64,000 bases of DNA from Oopsacas minuta (Eukaryota > Porifera > Hexactinellida > Lyssacinosida > Leucopsacidae): positions 186,001 to 250,000 of the forward strand of contig JAKMXF010000312.1 in assembly GCA_024704765.1 (NCBI GenBank). Reading direction: 5' to 3'. The translations under genes and the position numbers were made by a program. The notes under the pieces are model-generated. The model was not told the DNA's origin and ran no database searches. It saw only the letters and a list, made by a program, of their open reading frames with translations. Shown here piece after piece: positions 44,500 to 55,553 of this stretch (position 1 is its first letter; each line of letters starts with the position of its first letter).

Positions 44500-44756
44500 T
44501 TGACCTTTTTCTTGTATATATTTGGAACAATTTGGATTGCTTTGTGTATACAGATTTGTTTGTTTGTTTGTTTGTTTGTTTAGAAGGTTATATGAGATTT
44601 TCATTTTGTTTAATATGATTGCTCCATTGTCTTTTCAACTTATGGTACGGTGAACCTCATTAATACCAACTGCGGATAAACCAAACAGTTTCGTCCGTCC
44701 GTAGATTCTTTGTTTACAATCACGTGTTTGTTGTTATTTACTTGTTGAGTAGCTGA
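44500..44756. promoter_or_regulatory. Spacer upstream of importin-5
   Basis: Contains a (tttg)n run at 44557-44580 and, at about 44645-44705, a motif (gtgaacctcattaataccaa ... ccgtccgtag) resembling a decayed short element. The importin-5 start follows ttgagtagctga. Confidence 0.45.
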
Positions 44757-47700
44757 ATGGACGTCCAGTTGTCTGAGGAATTCAGTCAGCTGTTAAGAGA
44801 TGTTCTCTCAGAAGATAACACTGCTAGACAAACAGCTGAAGAGAAAATTCAATTAATTCCACCTCAAGCACAAATATTACTACATCTGAATACAATATGT
44901 ACAAACATGGTAAATATATTGTTTATTGCTTATTGTTGTTTGTTTATTTATTTATATTTAGGCGCCAGAAATTCGTCAGATGTCCTGTGTACTACTCCGA
45001 CAGCTGATTGTCTCACAAGGTGACAAGCTGGCTCAAGAGCAACCGGAGTCTCTTGAGCCTTGTAAACTCCAACTCTTGCAGATATTACAATCAGAATCTG
45101 TGCCTGTAGTCAGAAGGAAGGTATGTGATGCAGTAGCCGAGCTAGCAAGACTATTTATTGATGAGAATGATGTTAATCACTGGCCAGAAGTGCTTCAGTT
45201 CTTGTTCCAGTCTTCAACAGCTGAGGTTATACAGTGTAACTTCCTTTAACGGGGACCTTCTGGAAACCGAGTGAAAATACGTAGAGGGAATTCCTAACCT
45301 CCACAAAAGTGGTTCCACCAGGGACACCGATAAATGCTACCCCGTTAGTGGAGATTCAATTGCAGTGGACTAAGAATTCGCTTTCATTATTTTCACTCCG
45401 TTTCCACAGACCCTTTTGTTTGAGGTTACACTGTATCCTGATATAATGTATCTTGTAGGTAGCATCACTCCGTGAGAATGCCTTACACATAATCAAGGTA
45501 TTTCCATTAGTATTTGGAGATAAGCTACAATACTATACAACTATAGCTCGTCAGCTGTTTTGGCAAACACTCAACGATAGTGAACCACAAGTACAGCAAG
45601 CTGCTGTGATGGCAGTTTGTAGTTTCATAGAGAATTTGACTGGGAAAACTTGGAAACCATTCCAAGAGCTTCTGCCTGCCATGCTGCTAATTATTGAGCG
45701 GGCGATTGTGTCACAAGACGACACAGCTCTACTCAAGGTAATTCAATCTGATAAGTCTAACTTTAATCACCAAAAAGGTGTGCATAGTACATAACAGTCC
45801 TTGACAACATAACTGGGTACATAAGTATTTCCCTATATAGTCATTTATCGAGATGTGTGAGACATCCTCTCTCTTCATTAAGCCACATTTCAACGGGGTA
45901 TTAGAGCTAATGATTAAGAGTATCAGTAGTACAGAGCTTACAGATTCCTTCCGTCAATTAGCACTGGAGGTTACTATCACTTTATCAGAGTCTATCCCAG
46001 CTCTAATGAGGAAGCAGACTAAGTTTATGGAGAGATTAGTACAGATATTGTTACAGATGATGGTAGAAGTATGTTGTTTATTTGTTTGTTTGTTTGTGGA
46101 CCCTCAATACCAAATTATACCAACCCCGATAATTACCTGATGCATTCCAAAAGATGCAAAAATTTCCTTAGTGAGTGTTTGACATTGTGAAATACTGATT
46201 ATGCATATTTCTAACAGGTGGAAGAAGATGAGGATTGGGAGTCACAAGATTGCGTAGAAGAGGAAGACACTACCTGTAATGCAGTAGTAGCAGAGACTAG
46301 TCTAGACCGTATGGCCTGTGCTCTGGGGGGTCGTACCCTACTACCCCATATCCTATCTAATGTCCCTCAAATGCTCTCTCATGAATCATGGCAGTATAGG
46401 CAAGCTGCACTTAATGTATTAGCTGCTACGGCTGAAGGGTGTCAGAAGCATATGCTACCTCTGTTAGATCAGGTTTGTGTGTTGTATATATTACAATAGT
46501 ATTCACATGTGTTTGTGTATTTGCTCTTACTTGTTTGCTTGTTTGTTTGTTTGCTTTTTTGTTTGTATGGTTGTATATTTGCCAGAGTATTCGCATGTTT
46601 GTTTGTTTGTATATTTGTATGTTGACCATAGTATTTGCTGATATTTGTTTGTCAAAAAGCCTCTACTTGTTTGTTTATTTATTTATTGGCTTGTTTACTT
46701 CCTGTCCCTTCAGGTAGTAACCTGTGTTCTCCCATTACTACAAGACTCACACCCTAGAGTAAGATATTCAGCCTGCAATTGTATTGGTCAATTATCCTCA
46801 GATTTCCCAGAGAAATTCCAATCCTCCCATCACATCACCGTGGTACCAGCTCTAATAACAGTCCTCAATGATAGCTCACAGCCCCGTGTCCAAGCGCACT
46901 GTGCAGCAGCTCTCACTCTCTTTTGTGAGGACTGTCCCCAAGAGGTGTTGGCCCCCTATTTGGTACCAATTGTCGAAATATTGTCCTCAGTTATGGCGGC
47001 TAAATTACAAGTAAGAACTTTCCTTATAATTAAGGAAATAAATAACCAGATACATTCATAGTAACGCTAATACCTTAAAGGAATGTTTGATGTGTGTAGT
47101 TAAAGGAAATATTCTATAGGAGCTGGTCACACTTCAAAGAAAAATAGTGTTGGAAGGTGTTCTAACAGCCTTGGCAGCTGTCGCAGAATCAGTTGAAGAA
47201 ATGTTTATGCCATATTACGACCAATTCATGCCGAGTCTCAAGTTTATTGTACAGAATGCTACATCTAGAGACCTCAGGCTGTTGAGAGGAAAAGCTATTG
47301 AATGTATCAGTCTCGTAGGATTAGCTGTTGGGAAGGAAAAGTTCATGCAAGATGCTTCAGAAATAATGGCGATACTTCTGAAGGTAACTAACCAAATACT
47401 GCTGAATTAATGAAACAATCAGTTTACAACTTTTATGTTACTATAAATAGGCACAAACAGAACAGGATGAATACGAACCAGATGATCCCCAGATATCATA
47501 CATGATGAGTTCATGGGCTCGTATGTGTAAACTCCTACAACAAGATTTTGTTAAATTCCTTCCCGTTGTCATGAACCCTTTAATTAAGGCAGCGAGCCAT
47601 TCTCCAGAGCTAGCTCTAATCCCTAGTACAGAGGAAACACTTGATGACGATGATGAGGATGGGTGGGAGTTCATAACTCTGTCTGATAAACAGAAATTTG

Positions 47701-49486
47701 GTATTAAGACAGCTGGCCTAGAGGAGAAGGCTACTGCTTGTCAGATGCTAGTGATATATGCCAGGTTAGTTACATAATTTCCGCTATGATAACATCGGTT
47801 ATGAGAACAGCTGGATATAAGCACCATCCTCTGGAAAACTGTCCTCATATATTCCTGTATATTATACCGGCTATAAAAACATGTATTGCTACTGCCAAGG
47901 GTGTTCTTATAACCGATATAAATGTACAGGAATATATGAGAACAGTTTTGCAGAGGATGGTGCTTATAACCGACACATTCTTATAACAGAATGTAATTTT
48001 ATTACTATCTAAATATCAGAGATTTGAAGGAAGGGTTCTCACAATATGCAGAGCAAGTATGTAAACTAATGATCCCACACTTAAAGTTCCTATTCCATGA
48101 GATGGTACGTGCGTGTGCAGCTGAATCTCTGCCACTTCTGTTAGAATGTGTTAAAGACACAGATCTGGATTCACTTCACAGAATGTGGAACATGATCAGG
48201 TCACAACTGTTGGAGGCTATTACCCTGGAGCCAGATGAAGAGATTCATGTTAGTATTAATGATAAATAGGTGTATGTTAGGAACTTCTACTAGATATTCT
48301 TTATGCGTATAGGCAATGATGCTTGATTCCCTCTGCAAATGTATCGACATGATGGGAGCAAACTGCTTCACTGCAGAGCAATACCAATCTCTAATAGATC
48401 TATTGAAGCAGAGTATTGCTACGTATGCGGAGAAGGCCAGAGAGAGAATGAATAAAAGGAGTGATGAGGATATTGATGAGGAGACAGAGGATAGTTTGTT
48501 AGGAGATACCGATGCAGAGGAGACCATCCTCACTAAGGTTAGGACTGTTAAAATTATCCGTTGTATAAATGGGGAAATTGAGGTTGAAAATTTTGAATGC
48601 CAATTTGGCGATTTCATAACTTTGTAATTGTGTAAATATTAAGCTTTGAAAGCACCTGTATTGTATCTCACATTCCTTATGCTCCGATCTGTAGGTAAGC
48701 GACTTAATGCACTCTCTATTCAGTACACACGAATCTGCTCTTCTCCCTTTCTTCAACCAACTCCTTCCTAGTTTTTCTACCATGCTAGGCCCTGATAGAC
48801 CTAAATGCGAGAGGCAATGGGCGATATGTATCTTCGATGATTTGGTAGAATTTGCTAGTGACGAGTGCCACATATATAAGGAAACATTTATCACACATTT
48901 ACAGACTTACGTTAATGACCCCGAACCAGAAATAAGACAAGCGGCAGCTTACGGACTGGGAATTATGTCAAAATGCCCACCGGAGCATTTTGGACAGACA
49001 TGTATCGATTCTCTTGCTTGCTTATCTCAGTGTATTTCCCGGGAAGGCGCCAGAGCTTCGCTATTCGACAGTTCTGCAACAGATAACGCTATATCAGCCG
49101 TAGCTAAAATATGCAAACATCTCCCACATTTAGTCCAATTTGAGACAATTCTCCCTCACTTTTTGTCCTGGTTGCCTATTGTTGAAGACCGTGAAGAAGC
49201 AGTGTTTGTGTATTCTTACTTATGTGAGTTAATCGAGGGTAACAATGAACATATATTAGGTCAAAACAACTCAAACCTTCCCAGAATTGTCGCAATATTC
49301 GCAGAATCATTTCGTCTGGAAACAACCTCAGAAGATATGCAATGTCACAACCGTATGCTCACGATAATCCAACACATACACACATCACCGCCTGTATGGG
49401 AGCTGTGTTCTCAATATCTTAATCAAGAGCAAAGACAAGCTCTCTCCGATGCACTCACTAATTCCGATTCACAAAATAGTTTCTAG
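44757..49486 (+). CDS. IPO5: Importin-5 (karyopherin beta-3 / RanBP5)
   Basis: Eleven exons join to 1099 aa, against 1097 in human: 44757-44909, 44962-45225, 45459-45737, 45841-46068, 46218-46472, 46714-47010, 47120-47383, 47451-47764, 48020-48248, 48313-48537, 48695-49486. It is a HEAT-repeat nuclear import receptor for ribosomal proteins and histones, released by RanGTP. Signature segments include [20 protein letters not shown], the acidic loop [77 protein letters not shown] and [19 protein letters not shown]. The large last exon encodes the C-terminal HEAT repeats ([20 protein letters not shown]). Intron 2 is a terminal-inverted-repeat element, intron 5 is TTTG-rich, and intron 8 is an almost perfect palindrome of about 190 bp. 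Neither disturbs the frame. Confidence 0.97.
45233..45433. mobile_element. Full-length R3 element with terminal inverted repeats
   Basis: Starts acagtgtaacttcctttaac and ends gtttgaggttacactgta, so the outer ten bases are inverted repeats. It fills most of importin-5 intron 2 and has no coding capacity; it defines the ends of the family. Confidence 0.8.
47795..47988. mobile_element. Long palindromic R4 element in importin-5 intron 8
   Basis: The left half (gcaccatcctctggaaaact ... ttataccggctataaaaaca) is the reverse complement of the right half (gttcttataaccgatataaa ... agttttgcagaggatggtgc). Arms of about 85 bp make it the largest inverted repeat noticed in the window. Confidence 0.85.
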
Positions 49487-50660
49487 GCAACAGCAGCGAG
49501 ATTAAAATTATGACGTCAACGGAATGTTGATCGATTTCTATTAGAACAATTTTCAGTATGTGACTTTGCATTTCTTCCATTTAGTTCTATTTGTTATTAT
49601 TTATTAATTATTATTAATCAAAACGATTCTGATGAAGTTTAATAACTCAAGATCGTTGCATGATCAATAATTATTCATTTAATAATAGCATACATTCCTA
49701 TGACCACTACCGTTGCTGTGCAGAATCTCTAATCCCCAGAACATATTAAGTGTAACCTCCACGAATGGGGCTTGTGGAAACTGAGCGAAAAACACGGCGA
49801 ATTCCTACTCCCATACAAATAAACCTCCAAACACGGGGTAGCATTTCTCGGCGTCTCTGGCACTCCGTTGCTGACGTTTCACTATTCTTATTCTGGAATT
49901 TATTTCTGATACAAATATTACTAAATACACGACCCTCATATATCAGATACAAAGCTATCTCTATAAGCGCGGGGAATTCTATGATAATTTCTTGAATAAC
50001 CAATTTTTGTGCTAAACTTTGAAAATTCTGATTTGGGTTTCTCAGAGGAAAATTTATTCAAATTTTAAACAGCAACTTTAGGGAATATTATAAGAATCAA
50101 ATATTGAAAAGATCAGTCGTTGTGGGAAGTGGCTATACATATGAAATTATAAATGAGGAAGCAGGTGTTATCAGAACATTCGCCTCCCTCACTAATAGAT
50201 GTCCTACTGTATTGCTCCAAACGTTAATTCCCCCACAGTAGTACAGATCTATATTTGCTCTGACGGACTGGAATTAATTAATATTTACTATTTTCTGTTA
50301 ATGCACTCAGAAAAACAAATTTTACTCGATTTTTTCTGTGTCATTTCTAATTCACATATTCTTGTTACTTTCATTAATAAGCCATCAACCAGAAAACCTT
50401 TATATTAGAATTTTGGATCTAATTAATATTCTAAAGTTCATGTAATAATATATTTATAACACCTCTACACGTAGTTTAATAATATTGAATTACAAAGTCT
50501 TCATATGGCCATTCGGACGTATTGTGTGATATGCTACGTCCCGTGTTTCCTTTCACTCATGTTTGTAAGTGTGTGTTTGTATTATTGTTTATGGTTTACG
50601 TTCTTATTCGTTAGGTTCTGATGCGAATACTCGCTAGTCATTATAGTTAATCCTCTAGTC
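49487..50660. other. Intergenic region between importin-5 and LIM kinase
   Basis: A tgtaacctccac-type repeat occupies 49747-49881. A second stretch (about 50065-50185, with gggaagtggctatacatatg) is related to 51540-51690 in the first large LIM kinase intron. No gene is recognised; the short open frames here are repeat-derived. Confidence 0.55.
49747..49881. mobile_element. tgtaacctccac-type repeat (family R3)
   Basis: agtgtaacctccacgaatgg ... tccgttgctgacgtttcact, intergenic after importin-5. Confidence 0.75.
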
Positions 50661-53600
50661 ATGGTATACAGTGTATTGAACTGTCTTTATAGATGCTATC
50701 AAATACCATTAACACGTAATCATTCGCCTGAGCCTGGAATAGAAACAAACAGTATAATGTTCTGTGAAAAATGTAAGAACCAAATTCAAGGATTGTTTAT
50801 GGTGAGTTGTTTGTTTGTTTTTTGTTGTTTTGGGATATGCAATTGTTTGTTTTATTAATATTTCGTATAGAATATTGGGAAGGATAGGTTCTTCCATCCT
50901 GAGTGCTTCTCGTGTACAAATTGTGGTCAGATGATTGGAGACTCACAGCAATATTCCAAATACCTAGAAACGTTGCTATGGTAAGTCAAGGACCAAATCT
51001 CTATAACTGTCGCAATCAGCAAATACAATAGCCTCCAACTGGGTCACTTCGGGACCGATCAACTGAGCTATATTAGTGGAAATACAGTTGACTCGCGTTA
51101 TATCAAAGTTTTAAATTGTACAAATAAGGTCCCAAACCGTCCAAGTAACATATATCCTATCAGTTATATCAAAGTAATTGTAGAGCTTCGATATAGCAGG
51201 AGTTGACTGTATTTATTTGTCGCAAGTTTGAAATTCAAAATCCATAGTTCTAACAGCTTTGACGGTCTATTGGGTGATTACTTAGAGATTTATTTCTTAT
51301 ATAAATAGCTGCTAGAGCGTGGCAATAATATACGAAACGAATTTAATCTTGAAAATGATATTTCTTCAAATATGTGTGAATTTTTTCCGAGCTTCTAAAC
51401 ATCTCTCAAAACGAAAGAGGAAAAGGTAATTTTATTATGATTAAAATGTGATTAGAACTGTCAAAAAAGGTGTTAATTAGCTTCACACCTTTGTTTATAC
51501 ATACAATGCAGCCTCTATAAGTTGGGAATGAAGCATATTCAACCAACACCCCTAGCATATTATAACAATCAAACATCATTAAGAAAACAGTCATTTGAGG
51601 AAGTGGCTATACATATGCTCTGTTGAAATTATAAATGGGAATAGGGTGTTAACAGGAGATTCGCCGGCGCGACCTTCCCCACTTACAGAGTTTCTATAGT
51701 ATAGTTTATCTATGCAAGGTTACTACCATTTTTGTTAACTTTGATGTTCACGTATATAATTCTAATCATATAAGTTCTTAGAATTATCTCCCGTAAATAA
51801 TCGTGTCATTAAGTTCATTAGAAAAATATTGTACAGTCAACTCCTGTCATATCGAAGCTCAAGGGACCGTGATAATTACTTCCATATAACCAATGGAATA
51901 TATGTTACTCTGACGGTTTAAGCGGGTATGTCGATATATCCGTGTTGGATATAACGCGAGTTGTCTGTAGCTTTTTACAATACATATTTACATTCATTTT
52001 AGAGTACAAACGCTTCTCTAGTCCTATTTCCCTCTCACTAATTCGATTAAGAAAGTAGTCATAATTTCTAGAAAAGAAGTGTTTTGTAGCCTAATCTATT
52101 AGCGGTATTAGCAGTGTATTCCTTTAGATATTTTGTCTGCAGTAATGCCGTGTAATATTTATTGAAAACTATATATTCTGGTCTCGGGGGTATTTTACAA
52201 CCTCAGCAAGGAGTTTCCTAAACTACGGATCGGTTAATTTGGAATGCGAACTGATTACAAAATAGTATTTCTTTAAATTTACTATTAGCAATGGTTTAGA
52301 TATTAAAATTACCACTTAGCTAATTCCAAATATAGCAGACATAGTTTAGCTTATCAGGGGATGTGACCAACTTTAGAGATTAATTACAAATGTTGAAATG
52401 TAATTCGTCACTAACTTTATTATCCTACAAACAACTCATACACTATAGTTACGCTGAGAATTGGCAGATTAATCAATTCTCAGCATAACTAATCTGTGAC
52501 GCTAAATGCTTACAGAATATTTTATAATATTAACGGCAAATAATCTTGAAAATTTTCATAATCATTCGAGGAAACCTAACTCTACTTTTCTCGGTTTTAT
52601 AATGTCTGCAGAATTAAATTGCCTTTCCATTTATGTCAATGTAAGATCTAATTTCGAGTATTTCAATGCTTGATTGTATTAAACTGTATTACACTGGTTT
52701 CTGAGAATATTTACTGATTCGTTTTTGAATTAGAATTACGTAAAGATTATATAAACGCCGTCCCTGTTTCTGAGAACTAATTTTCTCAGAAAATATTGCC
52801 CTTATTGTACCGAACAATTGAAGATTATTTCAACCAATCAATTCCGAGTAAATAAGCGCCGATTCTATTTAAGGCGCGCAGGTGTAAGTTATGATTTGAT
52901 TGGCTGTTTTCTGGCGCATTATCGGCCTATTGTCTTAAACAGCTTCCCCTTACGAATGTCTGTTCACCTGTCTTTGACCGATCCAACTGGTAAACTCTAT
53001 TACTTAATTATTATCAAGTTTGTTTACACTATACCAGGCGGTTTCCAACTTGGATTGATCCTTGGTGGTTCGCGAACGGCAGCAGGGGGTCCACAGGATC
53101 TCAAAATTTGTATTGAAGTCTATGCAATAGGTACACAAGGGCTCCACAGGTGAAGGATTTGGTTTGCATTATTTTTTGGAATTTTCAATTAATTTAGCGC
53201 CATTTTTCCCTGCGTTTATTACATTTTTTTGCGGCATTTTCCAATGAAAATATTTACACTTTCTTATACGATTTATTAATGGGTCTTTTATATCCGGTAC
53301 AAGAAGCTCTCTCATTTTTTACCCCCTTCCCTGTGTGAAGACGATCCCTTCTGCTCGATCTTGAGTCAATCATTTAATACACATATCTGTCATATGAACA
53401 GGAAGTATAATAAATTCGCTGCTCTTCCAGAGTATCATAGTAAATATAATTTTTATGATTTCGCCTCGTCAAAAGAAACTGAGTAGGATAAATCACCCGA
53501 AAATACTTGAATTATTTGAACTCAATACTCGCCTTATAGATTACATTTACATATGTTTGCATGTAGTATTTTCCACATACCATTGCTGAATAATCACATT

Positions 53601-55517
53601 CTTGTGGTCTACAAACACTATTCAGTTGTTCATTAATAAATAGAAATATGGATACCTTAACCTGTCACAAAAGGTTGTCAGATAACGAACTATTATTGAT
53701 AGGGATATTAGAATACCCCTAATATCCTACCAGAGATAAATAGGTGAATAGAATTACTTTCTAAAGACATATAGTGTCAAGATGTATATGTATTGCTTAT
53801 GAATATATAGCAGACTGTTATAACTGTGTGTCAAGATAAGATGAGCAGCTAGCCAGTGTTGAGTAGAACTGTGGAAATGTTTTAGTTAGCTATATCATGC
53901 AATTAGAGTTTATAAACACACTCAAACTTGAGATCGAAGCTCAATGCACCGCGATAATTACTTCAATAAAACCAATAAAATATATATTACTTTAACTGTT
54001 CGTGACCATATTTGTACAATTTGACACTTCGGTATAAGCGGGCATTTGGATAGATTCGTGTTCGAGTTGACTGTATCTATATCTTACTAATTGCTACACC
54101 ATACGTCCAATGAATTCCCCTATGACCGAATGAACTTAAGTTCATAGAACTTCGTTTTTAGGAGTATTAATTATAAATAATTAGGAATGAATTGCAATGT
54201 GTATACTCACTCTAGTGGGAAATGTTCTCAGAGGAAAAGTCCGCCTCATTCAAACACCAAGAATGACATTAATACAACAAGGAAGTTCTCTAACAGTCAC
54301 GTATTCCGTACATACGTCCCTAGAGCTTACATCAATGGATTGGAATTTGATTTGTTTGATACAGCTAAGAGGAAGATTTACCAATCAGGCCAGTTAGAGT
54401 ATTCAGATGGATTAACCACGGAATTATTCGTCAGAAGGTAATTGAATTAATTCCTTAATACTTATTTTAGAAATCTGTAAGATCATTTACAAAGGTTCAC
54501 TGTATTATCTTGCATTCCTGTGGTAGGCTACCATCACTATGGTATTTTTAGTAGTTTATGAATATATTCCAGAATGTTTTCCTTAGCTCAGTGTATAGTT
54601 AGCTCATTTTAATGGAAATTGTCTCCATGACAGACAAACATTATTTTAGATATTTCTTTAATTACTGGCCACATAACAGAGTGTCAAATTTGAATATAAT
54701 TAGTAGTGGCGTGTCCAACAATAATCATTGGAATTGAAATAATTGCTCTTTCAATAAGACAAAAATTGCAAAAGTCAGTTCAGTTCAGGTGTCATGAAAA
54801 GGCGGTACGACGGGCCAATATTCCTAATGCGACACCTTTCATACTATGATTTCAAGATTACTACACAAATACTACTACTAAAGTATCATCTCGTTTATAT
54901 GAATACCAACGGACACGTTGGGGATATCGCTTCTGTCCGTTTAAGGAGTTGTCCGCTTCTCGGAGACTGCTAAAGTATTACATTCATGATTACTAATTCA
55001 ATTCGTTCCAGGAGGCTTGTCCGCTTCTCGGGGTGTCCTTTACGGGAGACTCCACTGATTTTGTGAGAATATTAATTCGTCTTATCCAGAAATTCGTATG
55101 AACGAAGTTCCACTATAATTAGAAATATTTTCAATAAATATAGCTAACAAATTCCAATTTCACTAATAATAATGAAATTTGTGAGTGTTTAGTTTATGAG
55201 CTGTATTTTGCCCTGTCAACATAACTATGTATTTCTATAATTAATGAATTGCTTAACCCGTATTTAAGCTCATAATTACGTCTCTTATCATTGTTATTGT
55301 GTAATTCAATCGCTATTTTCACCGAATGATATTGTGAATTTCTTAGAAAGTGCTATATTACATTTTTGATAATTCAGAATCTCTCATAATTATTATTTTC
55401 TAAAGTCAGTTAGATTTTCCACTTTTCGAACTTCAAAAATTCCAAAAATTTCCGGCAGTTTTCGGTGTTATATTCCACAATTTTGGGTCATATACGATAG
55501 AGCAATTACCCTTGTCA

Positions 55518-55553
<36 letters not shown>

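Larger units (their letters stand above)
50981..54215 (+). other. LIM kinase intron 2 (3.2 kb), repeat-rich
   Basis: The largest intron in the window. It holds three cgatataa-type elements (51107-51211, 51834-51970, 53919-54075), a hAT-like repeat (53038-53162), a hairpin agttacgctgagaattg / caattctcagcataact (52447-52489) and a smaller hairpin near 53699-53728. Exons on both sides join in frame at a zinc-ligand cysteine codon (tg|t), so no missing exon is needed. Confidence 0.65.

Noticed and set aside
48201-48894. Two long minus-strand frames over importin-5
   Set aside because: Both are antisense of importin-5 exons 10 and 11, where plus-strand similarity is unambiguous.
52818-53153. 111-codon open frame inside LIM kinase intron 2
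   Set aside because: Its second half is an hAT-like short repeat (R2), so the frame is composite non-coding sequence.
51000-54200. Extra LIM exon within LIM kinase intron 2
   Set aside because: I scanned for CxxC...HxxC patterns and found none; flanking exons already join in phase at a zinc ligand.
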